A stretch of 26,202 nucleotides of DNA from CAZXDS01 sp964639525 (GCA_964639525.1 CAZXDS010000022.1:1-26202), one strand, 5' to 3'; counted from the first letter of the stretch, positions 7,433-16,776 are shown. Translations and numbers: made by a program. The notes: generated by a model from the letters alone, not told the origin.

Positions 7433-8872
7433 ATGGATAAAAAAACTAAAATAGAAAAATATCAAATAGCAATTGATAATAGGGAAGTAAAACCACCGGT
7501 TAGAGATATTGGGCATGAAAAAATTAGGACCATTCTTATTTCCGGAATTGTATCCTTAATATTAATTCTTATTATTATTTTTACATTGCCTTCAACCATT
7601 CTATCAATAAATGGATTATTGGTTTATGCATCCATAGTAGCTCTTGTAATTTTTCTTTTTGTTTTATTATTTAGATATTTCTCAATATTAGTGCTTGCTT
7701 ATCTATATATCACAAAATATACAGTTGAAAACAAAGAAGGTTATTTCCCATTTATCTCTATAATTGTTCCTGTGTTTAATGAGGGAATTGTTTTATCAAA
7801 ATCCATTGAATCACTACTTGAGTTGGATTATCCTAATTATGAAATTATTATTGTAAATGATGGTTCTACCGATAACACTGCGGAAGTTGCTGAAGAGTGG
7901 GTTGGCTATAAACAAGGTACTTCCTCACTTGTGAAAATATCATTGATAAATAAACCAAACGGTGGTAAATCAAAAGCATTAAATGCCGGCATACAATATT
8001 CGGAAGCTGAATTTGTTGTTTGTATGGACGGTGACTCGCAGCTTGGTGTAAACAGCTTAAAGATGGGAATTAGCCATTTTGTTGATCCCAACGTGGGTGC
8101 AGTTGCCGGAAATGTAAAAGTGGATAACAGAAGAAAAATGCTTACGGATCTTCAGGCGTTGGAATATATTGAAGGATTAAATATGCCGCGAAGTGCTCAA
8201 GGTTTTATAAGGTCGGTGAATATTATTCCCGGTCCCATAGGTATTTTTAGAAAAACCGCACTGCGTGATGCCGGATATTATTCAAGCGATACTTTTGCCG
8301 AAGATGCCGATCTTACTTTGAAAATACTTGCGAAAAATTGGAAAATAAATTACGAACCTAATGCTATTGCCTATACAGAAGCACCGGTAAAATTGTACGA
8401 GCTATTGAAACAACGTTATCGCTGGACTCGCGGAATATTGCAGGCAATTAGAAAGCACAGAAAACATATTTATAATCCCACAGTTAATTTTAATTTAACA
8501 TTAATTTTATGGTCAATGGCTTATGAAGCTTTATTGTGGCCCGCAATGAATATTCTTTCAAACTTATTCTTCATTTTTGTAGCTATATTTTATGATATGT
8601 CAGCACTCGTGTTTTTTTGGTGGTTTGGAATATTAATTTTAGATATGATGGCGGCGGTTTATTGTGTCGCATCCGAAAAAGAAGATTTCAGATTAGTTTT
8701 ATATTCATTGGTTTACCGGTTAGTCTTTATTTTGTTGATTGATATAACAAAAGCGATGGCAACCGTTGAGGAATTTCTCGGGTTTGAAATGACTTGGGGA
8801 AAATTAGAACGAACAGGAAGTCCGGCAGGTAAAACCTCCGGAGGAACTGCTGCTAAAGAAGCGGCGGCTTAA
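7433..8872 (+). CDS. Processive family 2 glycosyltransferase, PgaC/IcaA-like polysaccharide synthase
   Basis: 479-residue inner-membrane synthase that would polymerise a nucleotide sugar and extrude the chain. Two N-terminal membrane segments (about 31-52 and 61-93) are followed by a GT-A domain with ISIIVPVFNEG, the nucleotide-binding VNDGST (D143), NGGKSKALNAG, the MDGDS metal site (D199, D201), the catalytic-base-type AEDAD (E290, D291), and the processivity motif QRYRW (327-331). Several C-terminal segments (about 353-412, 421-440) follow. The tail EMTWGKLERTG resembles PgaC/IcaA and hyaluronan-synthase-like enzymes rather than cellulose synthase, suggesting a poly-N-acetylhexosamine product. 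There is no PilZ domain, so c-di-GMP control, if any, must act through another protein. The 8905 gene follows by 32 bp. Confidence 0.85.
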   Translation: MDKKTKIEKYQIAIDNREVKPPVRDIGHEKIRTILISGIVSLILILIIIFTLPSTILSINGLLVYASIVALVIFLFVLLFRYFSILVLAYLYITKYTVENKEGYFPFISIIVPVFNEGIVLSKSIESLLELDYPNYEIIIVNDGSTDNTAEVAEEWVGYKQGTSSLVKISLINKPNGGKSKALNAGIQYSEAEFVVCMDGDSQLGVNSLKMGISHFVDPNVGAVAGNVKVDNRRKMLTDLQALEYIEGLNMPRSAQGFIRSVNIIPGPIGIFRKTALRDAGYYSSDTFAEDADLTLKILAKNWKINYEPNAIAYTEAPVKLYELLKQRYRWTRGILQAIRKHRKHIYNPTVNFNLTLILWSMAYEALLWPAMNILSNLFFIFVAIFYDMSALVFFWWFGILILDMMAAVYCVASEKEDFRLVLYSLVYRLVFILLIDITKAMATVEEFLGFEMTWGKLERTGSPAGKTSGGTAAKEAAA

Positions 8873-8904
8873 TAAAAATTTAAATAATTACTTAGAGGTA
8901 TAAA

Positions 8905-9429
8905 ATGGAACTAATACCGATACTATCATTAATCATTCTTGTAGCAACAATTTCAACTTTTGTTCTTGCAGTGGGTGCATACATATTATATAAGATACGT
9001 GAAAGAAAAGGGAAAATTGCACAGGCTTCACAACCTGCTGCTATTCCAGGTGAAATGATTGCTCCTGCTCCGTTAATGGCAGAACAGCGGGGAACAAGAA
9101 CTACGTTTGCCGAAACAGGAACAGGTTATCGCACAGGTTATTCAACAGGTCAAACCGCTCAGCAATACCAGCAGCAACCAATTTTTGCAACACAGTCTAA
9201 TGCAGCAACTAACCCTGGTTTGCGTCCTACGTATTCTCAATCTCCGACAAATGTTGCGCCAACTTATGCGGAGCAGCGTCAAGCTCCAATGGCAACAAAC
9301 TTTCAGGGTACTGTCGAAGCAGGAAGGGAAACTACGGAAAGGAAAAAGTTTATGCGTTATACTAATGAAGGATTTGTTCGAGCAACAAAAGAACAAAAAA
9401 AGGAAGAAGATACTTTACGTTGGAGATAA
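8905..9429 (+). CDS. Small membrane-anchored Gln/Pro-rich protein, unknown function
   Basis: 174 residues, not matched to any family I recognise. One N-terminal transmembrane helix (about 4-30) is followed by basic residues (YKIRERKGK), implying the N-terminus is outside and the rest is cytoplasmic. The middle (about 38-135) is low-complexity, rich in Gln, Ala, Thr, Pro and Tyr, probably disordered. A charged conserved-looking tail (about 144-174: RKKFMRYTNEGFVRATKE and a terminal LRWR) may be a docking peptide. It sits between the synthase (32 bp) and the pseudo-deacetylase (44 bp) genes, the position held in other operons by small synthase partners such as PgaD, so an accessory subunit is a reasonable guess. 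An overlapping +2-frame ORF (9107-9451) looks like a shadow. Confidence 0.7.
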   Translation: MELIPILSLIILVATISTFVLAVGAYILYKIRERKGKIAQASQPAAIPGEMIAPAPLMAEQRGTRTTFAETGTGYRTGYSTGQTAQQYQQQPIFATQSNAATNPGLRPTYSQSPTNVAPTYAEQRQAPMATNFQGTVEAGRETTERKKFMRYTNEGFVRATKEQKKEEDTLRWR

Positions 9430-9473
9430 AAATATTTTTCATTTCGTTTAAAAGAAATTAGAGGGTTGGAATT

Positions 9474-11381
9474 GTGGCAATAAAAAGGAAAAAAGGATTA
9501 AAGGTAAATTACTTTATTATTTTTCTGAGTGGATTAGTTCTTCTCGTTGCCGGAATATTAGTCTACCTGCTTATCATTCAAGGGGTTTATGGTAATTATG
9601 ATGTAGAGGAAATTTTACCTTCCAAAAAGAATATTGAGGAATTAGTTTCAACGAAAGGGCATTCAACTGCAATTTTATTTTCAAATTATACGCAGAATTT
9701 ACTTCCTGATGGTAGTACTTGGTTGAAAGATAATGTTGATACTTGGGAAACTTTTTTAAAAGGTATAAAAGTTGGTTATGATGTTATTAATGATCAGGAT
9801 ATTGAGCACGGAAAGTTATCTGATTTCAAATTAATTATTTTGCCGGGTAGTAAATCATTAAGTGATGCTGAATTAATTCAAATTAAAAAGTATCTTGAAA
9901 AAGGCGGAAGTATATTTGCTACGGGTGGAACTGCTTCATATTCCAATGAAGCAAAATGGAGAGGCTGGAATTTTTTCACTGAAGTTTACGGAATGAAATT
10001 CAACCGTGAAATTGACCCGAAAATTGATAAATATAAAATTCATACTTTACGAGGTAATTTACCCGTAACCGGAGGAATACCAACCGGATTTACTTTGAAT
10101 ATTGCTACTTGGGACAGACCGATTTATGCGGAAATTTTGGAGCCGAGGACAACACAAGTCAGTTTTTGGTATAATTTTAGGCGAGAAAAAGGATTGGTAA
10201 ATGAGGAAATTAAAAAAAGTGCGGGAATTTCCTATGGAACTTATGGCAAAGGCCGTTTTGTTTGGTATGGTTTTGAGCTAAACTCGGTAGTTGGGAAACA
10301 AGAAGATTACATATATTTTGACAGGCTTTTCCAAGGTTGTATTAATTGGTTAACTTATAAAGCAACAGCTTATGTAAAAGATTGGCCTGCTCCTTATGAA
10401 TCGGCTGCAATTTTTACACCTACAATTGCAAATGATTTTAGTAATATTAAAAATTTAACCGGACTATTAAGTTCTCGCCATTATCCTGCAACATTTGTTG
10501 TTGATCCATATGAAGCGGCGCAGCATCCAAAAGTTATCAGGTCTCTTTCCAAATACGGAGATTTTGCCGCAATTACAGATGTCGGATTTTTGGAAAGTGC
10601 AGATGACACTACTAACAAGCTATATGACGAAGAAGTTCAGTTAGCCAACATTTCGCCGGGAGTTGATACTTTAAGTAAAATAATTGGTTCCGACGTAAAA
10701 GGTATTAGTCCGCTTTTTGGGTTTTATGATGAAAATACTTTGCAGGTAATGGCAAAAAATAATTTGGATTTTTTAATCACCGATTCACTTACAGACAGGT
10801 CGGTTCCTAAAAAATTAATAAGAGGGGAAAAGCAAATACTTGCAATTACAAATACATCCCGTGATGATTATACAATTATTAATAAATTCGGGTTAACAGA
10901 AAAGAAATTTCAGGATTATACTTATCGTGAGGATATTGATCGTGTAAACTTTGTCGGTGGGTTATATGTGTTTAAAGTTCATACCGATGGTCAGTTAAAA
11001 CCTGGATATTCAGGTGAGATTGACGATGTAATGAAATACTTAAAAAAGAAAAAAGTATGGATTACATCAATCGCAGAACTTAAGAGATGGTGGTTTAGAC
11101 GTGAAGGTGTTGAAATAAGATACGAAACAAGAAGTAAGCGGCGGATAGTTGTTGAAGTTTCAAATCCTAAAAAAACAAAAACAGATAATTTTGTTGTTGA
11201 AGTTCACCTTAATAAACCGGTTAAAAATATTAAAATTTCATCTGAAATTATTAATACAATAATTCCTGAATTTGATTTCGACTCTTCAAATTACATACTC
11301 TATCTTTATATTAATGATTTGGACTCAGGTGATTCACGAACTTTTAATGTGGATTTTGAAAACATTAAAAAAGTTGAGTGA
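9474..11381 (+). CDS. Membrane-anchored GATase-like plus NodB-like (pseudo-deacetylase) periplasmic protein
   Basis: 635 residues from a GTG start, chosen because GAGGG lies upstream and the next in-frame ATG is far inside. One transmembrane helix (about 10-36) after a Lys/Arg-rich N-terminus puts the rest in the periplasm. Residues about 60-290 look like a class-I-glutamine-amidotransferase/beta-galactosidase-trimerisation fold (FKLIILPGSKSLSDAE, LEKGGSIFATGG). Residues about 303-510 follow a NodB polysaccharide-deacetylase layout, but the metal-binding motifs are gone: motif 1 reads AAIFTPTIANDF (311-322) instead of a DD pair, motif 2 reads TDVGF (368-372) without His, and motif 3 reads ISPLFG (411-416) without Arg. 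A beta-sandwich-like tail follows (about 545-635). PelA also joins such domains. Likely a polymer-handling, non-catalytic protein; that role is inferred. Confidence 0.6.
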   Translation: MAIKRKKGLKVNYFIIFLSGLVLLVAGILVYLLIIQGVYGNYDVEEILPSKKNIEELVSTKGHSTAILFSNYTQNLLPDGSTWLKDNVDTWETFLKGIKVGYDVINDQDIEHGKLSDFKLIILPGSKSLSDAELIQIKKYLEKGGSIFATGGTASYSNEAKWRGWNFFTEVYGMKFNREIDPKIDKYKIHTLRGNLPVTGGIPTGFTLNIATWDRPIYAEILEPRTTQVSFWYNFRREKGLVNEEIKKSAGISYGTYGKGRFVWYGFELNSVVGKQEDYIYFDRLFQGCINWLTYKATAYVKDWPAPYESAAIFTPTIANDFSNIKNLTGLLSSRHYPATFVVDPYEAAQHPKVIRSLSKYGDFAAITDVGFLESADDTTNKLYDEEVQLANISPGVDTLSKIIGSDVKGISPLFGFYDENTLQVMAKNNLDFLITDSLTDRSVPKKLIRGEKQILAITNTSRDDYTIINKFGLTEKKFQDYTYREDIDRVNFVGGLYVFKVHTDGQLKPGYSGEIDDVMKYLKKKKVWITSIAELKRWWFRREGVEIRYETRSKRRIVVEVSNPKKTKTDNFVVEVHLNKPVKNIKISSEIINTIIPEFDFDSSNYILYLYINDLDSGDSRTFNVDFENIKKVE

Positions 11382-11546
11382 ATTTTCGGTAAAAATTATA
11401 GTTTTTGAATAAAAAGAGTTCTTTTTAAAAAGTATAAATTATTTTTTTTAATTAAATTATCTTTAATTAAATAGAGACTATGCCGAAATAATTTATTATT
11501 TTAGTAAGAGAACTTTTATAAAAACGAAAAAAATTTTAACTTTTGT
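11382..11546. promoter_or_regulatory. AT-rich spacer with small palindromes before FN3 lipoprotein gene
   Basis: 165 bp, extremely AT-rich. It holds AAAAAG-AGTT-CTTTTT (11411-11426), overlapping the palindrome CTTTTTAAAAAG (11421-11432). These could end transcription of the synthase unit or form part of the next promoter. No sigma-54 element is visible, so the lipoprotein-kinase pair is either read through from unit 2 or has a different promoter. Confidence 0.3.
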
Positions 11547-13385
11547 ATGGAAAACCAAATCAAGAAATATTTTTTTACAATAGCAAAAAGTTTATTTCTA
11601 ATAGTATTAATTGTCGGATGTGTTCAGTCTGGAGTTGGCAACCCAAATGACACAGTTGGTATTACTATCACAAATCCAACTACCGGCGATAGTGTTCAAA
11701 TTGGTGAGAACACCATCTCGTATCAAATTACAAATCCTGCCGGTACAGCATTAGATCATTTTGAAATTATTTTAAATGGTGGCGATTCTGTAAGAATTGT
11801 TCAGGCAAAAGATAACTTAAACGGCACTGTCCTTTCACTTGGGATAGATTCGTCTTTAATTAATACTACGGTAAGTTATTTTGTAAATGTTGCGACCAAA
11901 AGTAATGTTTTTACAACCAGCGAAATTCAGTCAAACCTTTTTGTTACTGAAAAAAGAACGCCACCCGATGCTCCTACAGATTTAACTTTGGCAAAATTAG
12001 GCGGAACTTCAACTACATTTTCAGCCAGTCTTGAATGGGTTGATAACGCCGACAATGAAGTTACTTATGAACTATGGAGAAAAGAAGGTTCAAATGGCGA
12101 GTATGGTTCTACTCCATATAGAACTTATGCAGCTAACACCCAACGTGTAAATGATGATGGACTTTCAAGATTTGTTGTTTATATATATAAAGTTTCGGCA
12201 AAAAATAAATACGGACGATCAAAATTTAGTAATGAGGTTAGTACAGCCGATCAACCCGATGAAGCTCCGACAAACCTTAAAGCAACTGTATTAGGTGCAA
12301 CAAAAATTTATTTAACTTGGGACGATAATGCAATTGCAAAACTCGGTTATAGAATTCAGAGATCGGATTTGACTTCAACGCAATATTCACAAATTGCCAT
12401 TGTTACTACTAAAGAATATACTGACAAAAATTTGAGTGCATCAACTACGTATAGTTATAGAGTTCAGTCTTTTACTTCAACATCCGAAAGCAATTGGTCA
12501 AACCCTGTAAATGTAACTACATTAGCTGAAGACATTCCTCCGCCATTGAATTTAACTGCTGTTTTTGATTCGACTACAAAGTTTGTTACTGTTAGTTGGA
12601 CTGACATTACTTTTTTGGAAACCGGAACATCTATTGAAAGAAAAGATGGTTTAATCGGGACTTATCAGGAAATTGGAACTACTAATGCAGACGTAGGATT
12701 ATTTATTGATCAATCAGTAGAGCCGGGGTCCACTTATGTTTATCGGGCAAAGCATCATACGTCACTCGGTTTTGATACGGATTATTCAAATGAGGCACAA
12801 ATATTTGTTCCTGATTTACCTCCGGTAGCTCCATCGGATTTAATAATTTCTACTTTAACACAAAACGTAAACTATTTGCTTAATTGGACACTAAATTCCA
12901 GTGATGAAGATAGAGTGGAAATTTGGCGTAAGGATGGTTCTTCAGGGCAATATCAGTTATTTAAAACACTTGCTCCAAAGACCATTGCGGATGTTGTATC
13001 GGTACCTAATAGCGGACTTGTTTTTTATTTTAAAATTCGTGCCGCCCGTGATGTTTTAGTCTCCGATTTTTCCAATGAAGTTGGTACTAACGGAAGTTCA
13101 GGTTCTAATGATATAGTATTGAATGGCGGAGCTACAGGGAGTAATTCAATTCAACTTACATGGACGGATATAACGACTTCAAAGTTAGGCTTTAGCATTG
13201 AACGAAAACTTGTTTGGGAACAAGATACCGGGTTTAAGATTATTGCTCAAGTCGGAGCTTTATCGCTGTTTTATAACGATAACGGTTTACAGCCTGTTAC
13301 AACATACAGTTATAGAGTGCGTGCTATTTTTTCACAAGGTTATTCCAATTATTCAAATGTTAAAAATATAACAACAAATCCCTGA
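11547..13385 (+). CDS. Multi-FN3 domain lipoprotein
   Basis: 612 residues. The N-terminus is a lipoprotein signal ending in IVGC (Cys25) with Val at +2, consistent with outer-membrane sorting. An Ig-like N-terminal region (about 35-130) precedes five fibronectin-type-III repeats at about 138-235, 238-328, 331-422, 425-515 and 525-612. Each has the APTDLT / LTWxD opening and the YSYRVxA / SNEV closing strand. Such modules are spacers or carbohydrate/protein-binding surfaces of envelope proteins; there is no enzyme domain. The hybrid kinase gene begins 5 bp after its stop, so the two are co-transcribed. It could anchor or sense exported polymer at the cell surface; function is not shown by the sequence. 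Confidence 0.8.
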   Translation: MENQIKKYFFTIAKSLFLIVLIVGCVQSGVGNPNDTVGITITNPTTGDSVQIGENTISYQITNPAGTALDHFEIILNGGDSVRIVQAKDNLNGTVLSLGIDSSLINTTVSYFVNVATKSNVFTTSEIQSNLFVTEKRTPPDAPTDLTLAKLGGTSTTFSASLEWVDNADNEVTYELWRKEGSNGEYGSTPYRTYAANTQRVNDDGLSRFVVYIYKVSAKNKYGRSKFSNEVSTADQPDEAPTNLKATVLGATKIYLTWDDNAIAKLGYRIQRSDLTSTQYSQIAIVTTKEYTDKNLSASTTYSYRVQSFTSTSESNWSNPVNVTTLAEDIPPPLNLTAVFDSTTKFVTVSWTDITFLETGTSIERKDGLIGTYQEIGTTNADVGLFIDQSVEPGSTYVYRAKHHTSLGFDTDYSNEAQIFVPDLPPVAPSDLIISTLTQNVNYLLNWTLNSSDEDRVEIWRKDGSSGQYQLFKTLAPKTIADVVSVPNSGLVFYFKIRAARDVLVSDFSNEVGTNGSSGSNDIVLNGGATGSNSIQLTWTDITTSKLGFSIERKLVWEQDTGFKIIAQVGALSLFYNDNGLQPVTTYSYRVRAIFSQGYSNYSNVKNITTNP

Positions 13386-13390
13386 TTAAT

Positions 13391-16300
13391 ATGTCATTTT
13401 TTTCAAGTATAGAATCCATTATTAATAATCATTTTGATTTTGCTGCGTTAATAGTGAACAATTTTGGCATTGTTGAAGTTGCTAACCAAAATGCTTCTGA
13501 ATTGTTGACAGTTCAAAAGGGGATTCCCTTTTTTAATATTTTTGAAGGGGAAAATTCTATAACTGCTGAACGAGTTTTTCTGGAGTCAAAAAATAATGAT
13601 AGGAATGTAAAAGAAAATATTACACTATTCGGCAGACAATTTTCGTTTGATAGTTCTAATTTTATACTGCAAATAAGTCCTTTTAATGTTGAGAAAGAAA
13701 TTTTTTTTTTCGTATCATTAAAAACCGTTAATAAAAAAAATAGTTTTGTACCTCGAAGTAAAATAAAATCTTTTCAGCATGAAGCCTTACAGAATTTAAA
13801 GCAAACCAATGTTATTAGAGTTGTTGAAAAAATCAAATCTTCTTATCCATTTACTTTAATAGAAAAGAAAAGATTTCAAAAGGAAATAGATGCATTAAAT
13901 TCAACATTCTGGATTAAAGATTCAGAAGGAAAATATATTCTTGTCAATAAGCAATTTGCATTATCAACTGATTTGAAGGTTTCGCAGATTGAAGGTAAAA
14001 CTTCAAAGAGTATATTCGATGCCGGTGTTGGTGAACTATTTGAATTAGCTGCAAAATATTTAAACAAATCCTTAAATGGAATTGTACTTGAAGGTATTTC
14101 AGAAAACTTTAAATTTGACAACAATTCACCGATTCAAATTATTGAGTTGCCAATATCGGATGCGGAACAAAATATTATTCTTACAATCGGTTTTACAAAT
14201 GAAATTGAAAACAAGTTAGATGAGAACAATATAGACAATGTTTTTTCTAATATTATTAATACTTTGGATGGTTCCGCCGTTGTGTTAAAGAAGAATTTTA
14301 ATGTTGAACTCTTTAACGAAGTATTTAGTAAAATGTTTAATGTTGAAAAAAGTAGTGGAACGATAAATTTAAAGAATGTTTTTCCTTCTGATCTCTTTAA
14401 AAAAATTAAAATTCAATTAAATGATAAATTATTAAATAAAAGTATCAATTTTAATCATCAACTGATAATTGGTGAAGAGCTGACAAAGATTAATGTCAGA
14501 TTATCAAAAATAAGTGAAAAGAACAGCGACGAAAATAAATATCTTCTGATATTTAGACAAAAAGAAAAGAAAATTTCACAACAAACAGTGAAAGAAAAAA
14601 TGTATGATTTAATAATGAAAACAAGTCCGGAAGCAATTTTTATATATGAAACTGATAACCTTAAATTTATTGATGTTAATAACACTGCATTAAATATTTA
14701 TGGTTACAGCCGCGAGGCATTTTTACAAATGGATTTAACCGATTTGTACGCACCTGAAGATATTCAAACGTTGCTCGAATCAACAAACGATAAGCAAAAT
14801 TTAAATGGCAGTTATACAGGACCTTGGCGGCATAAACGTAAAGACGGTAGTTCTCTTCTTGTGGAAATAAGCAAAACGGAAATAGATTACGAAGGCAAGA
14901 AAGCTCATCTTAATGTAATTAGAGATATTACAAAAGAAGTGAACGGCAAAAAGGAATTACAGCTATTTAAAACATCATTCGAAAATTCACGTGACCTTAT
15001 TATTTTAACCGATGCAGAAGGTTTTATCACTTTTGCAAATGAGCCTGTAAATAAAATTCTTGGGTTTTACGATGCTGAATTGGAAAATCGTCCGTTTTTG
15101 AGCCTGCTTTCAGATGGCGACAGAGCAAAAGTAAATACAAACATTTTTCATTCGGGAACAAATGAAATAAACACATTCGATATTCGATTGAAGAATAGTG
15201 AGGGAGAGTTTATTGCTGCAAAAATAATTGCAACTCCGATATTAAATTTTCGTAATGAAGTTGAGTCTTTCAGTTTAATTCTGCAGCCTAAAATTGCAGA
15301 GGTAAGTTCATCGCCTGATTCTTCAACTGTTAAGGAAATTGAATCGAAAAACAAATTGGATCCAACATTTTTATCCAACTTGTTTCACGAATTGCTTACG
15401 CCGATAAATGTAATAATAGGATTTGTTCAGGAATTAGTTGAGAGTATTGAAGAACCATCGGAAGAGCAGAAAGAATCGGCGGATATAATAAAAGAAAATC
15501 AAAAAATTTTATTGCAAACAATGAATACTGCCGTTGAATATTCACATCTTGAGCAGGGCAATATTGAAATGAAATCTGACAAAGTAGTTTTTGTTGATAT
15601 TCTTGATGCTCTTGAGGAAGATACACGAAAGGAAGCTGCTACTCAAAAAACCGAATTATCATACAGCAAAATATCGTCCTCGCTGTCGTTTGTTACTGAC
15701 AAATATCGCTTCATCACATTTATAACATTGTTTGTGCAGTTTGCTTTGAAAATGACAAAGGAGAAGAAACTACTTTTATCAGCTTATAATTATGGAGATA
15801 ATTCATTTGTTGTAAGTTTAAAGGATAACAGAAAAGGAATTACACCTGCTTTATTAAAAAATTTGAGGGAGCTTTTCACTGCTGATGAATCGATTATTAA
15901 ACACACTTTCGGCATTTCAAGATTTTCCGTAAGACTGATTCGTAAACTAACAAACTTACTTGCCGAAAAACGTGAAGTTATTTTGAAAAACGATAATCCG
16001 TTTGAATTCGGTTTAGTTTTCCCAGTGAAATTAAAAACGGTTACTGCTTCAAGAGGTGTAGATAAAACAAAACAGAACGATGAAGTTTCCGAATCGACTG
16101 AAAGCACAGCAGTGGCAAGTGTTGAAACATTGAATGCACAAAATTCAGGAGAACAAGCAAAAGTTGCCGAAACTACAGTAGCAACTGCAGTTACTGTTAA
16201 AAAATCAAAATTAAAAGATATTGATTTTTCTCAATTATCTTGTTTGTATGTGGAAGATCAAATTGATTCGCAAATTCTTTTTAAAGTACAAATGAAAGAA

Positions 16301-16591
16301 TTGAAATCAATGGATTTTGTAACAAACTTTGAAGATGCAATTCCGCTACTTGAAACAAAAAGTTTTAACTTTATTGTAATGGATATCAATCTGCAAGGAG
16401 AGTATAACGGACTTGATGCGTTGCACATAATCCGCAAAATGCCGGTTTATCAGGATGTCCCTGTTATTGCGGTCTCCGCTTATGTTTTACCGGGAGATAG
16501 AGAAAATTTCATTACCGCAGGCTTTGATGATTTTATTACAAAACCTGTTCTTCAGGATAAATTATACGATTGTCTTCGAAAAATATTTTAA
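13391..16591 (+). CDS. Soluble multi-PAS hybrid sensor kinase with eroded ATP-binding domain and intact receiver
   Basis: 1066 residues, no transmembrane segment. About five PAS-like units span roughly 1-100, 160-265, 285-390, 400-515 and 520-640; the fourth is clearest (SPEAIFIYETDNLKFIDVN and GPWRHKRKDGS). A HisKA domain has FHELLTPIN with H666. The HATPase_c region (about 765-890) is eroded: the N-box Asn is replaced in ITLFVQFALK (Q783 at that position), the G1 box is DNRKGI (812-817) instead of DNGxGI, and the G2 box reads FGISRFSV without the GLGL glycines. A spacer rich in Thr, Glu and Ser leads to a receiver (about 945-1066) with VEDQ, phosphoacceptor D998 (VMDIN), VSAY and K1051 (TKP). 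The receiver has no output domain. It may pass a signal by phosphotransfer or be phosphorylated by another kinase. Confidence 0.8.
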   Translation: MSFFSSIESIINNHFDFAALIVNNFGIVEVANQNASELLTVQKGIPFFNIFEGENSITAERVFLESKNNDRNVKENITLFGRQFSFDSSNFILQISPFNVEKEIFFFVSLKTVNKKNSFVPRSKIKSFQHEALQNLKQTNVIRVVEKIKSSYPFTLIEKKRFQKEIDALNSTFWIKDSEGKYILVNKQFALSTDLKVSQIEGKTSKSIFDAGVGELFELAAKYLNKSLNGIVLEGISENFKFDNNSPIQIIELPISDAEQNIILTIGFTNEIENKLDENNIDNVFSNIINTLDGSAVVLKKNFNVELFNEVFSKMFNVEKSSGTINLKNVFPSDLFKKIKIQLNDKLLNKSINFNHQLIIGEELTKINVRLSKISEKNSDENKYLLIFRQKEKKISQQTVKEKMYDLIMKTSPEAIFIYETDNLKFIDVNNTALNIYGYSREAFLQMDLTDLYAPEDIQTLLESTNDKQNLNGSYTGPWRHKRKDGSSLLVEISKTEIDYEGKKAHLNVIRDITKEVNGKKELQLFKTSFENSRDLIILTDAEGFITFANEPVNKILGFYDAELENRPFLSLLSDGDRAKVNTNIFHSGTNEINTFDIRLKNSEGEFIAAKIIATPILNFRNEVESFSLILQPKIAEVSSSPDSSTVKEIESKNKLDPTFLSNLFHELLTPINVIIGFVQELVESIEEPSEEQKESADIIKENQKILLQTMNTAVEYSHLEQGNIEMKSDKVVFVDILDALEEDTRKEAATQKTELSYSKISSSLSFVTDKYRFITFITLFVQFALKMTKEKKLLLSAYNYGDNSFVVSLKDNRKGITPALLKNLRELFTADESIIKHTFGISRFSVRLIRKLTNLLAEKREVILKNDNPFEFGLVFPVKLKTVTASRGVDKTKQNDEVSESTESTAVASVETLNAQNSGEQAKVAETTVATAVTVKKSKLKDIDFSQLSCLYVEDQIDSQILFKVQMKELKSMDFVTNFEDAIPLLETKSFNFIVMDINLQGEYNGLDALHIIRKMPVYQDVPVIAVSAYVLPGDRENFITAGFDDFITKPVLQDKLYDCLRKIF

Positions 16592-16756
16592 TTGTAACCG
16601 TATAAAAATAATTTAACAAGTAATTTGATGTTGCTGTTTAACGGAAATAAATTGTTGAATCGTTATTCGAAATTTTTAAATAATCAAACCTATTCTTGTA
16701 ATAACACCCACATAAAAAAAATTATACTTGAATGTTATTTCTACATTTAATATTTT

Positions 16757-16776
16757 TACCATACAAATGTATGGTA
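16757..16776. repeat. 20-bp near-perfect palindrome
   Basis: TACCATACA, AA, TGTATGGTA: a 9-bp stem with a 2-bp centre, 165 bp beyond the kinase stop and preceded by a T-rich stretch. It could be a bidirectional terminator, a regulator site or a scar of insertion at the left side of the RM island. No second copy was noticed in the window. Confidence 0.5.

Noticed and set aside
9107..9451. 114-codon + frame ORF overlapping the small membrane protein gene
   Set aside because: It is a frame shadow of a low-complexity Gln-rich gene; the 8905-9429 frame has a membrane helix, good spacing and a sensible start.
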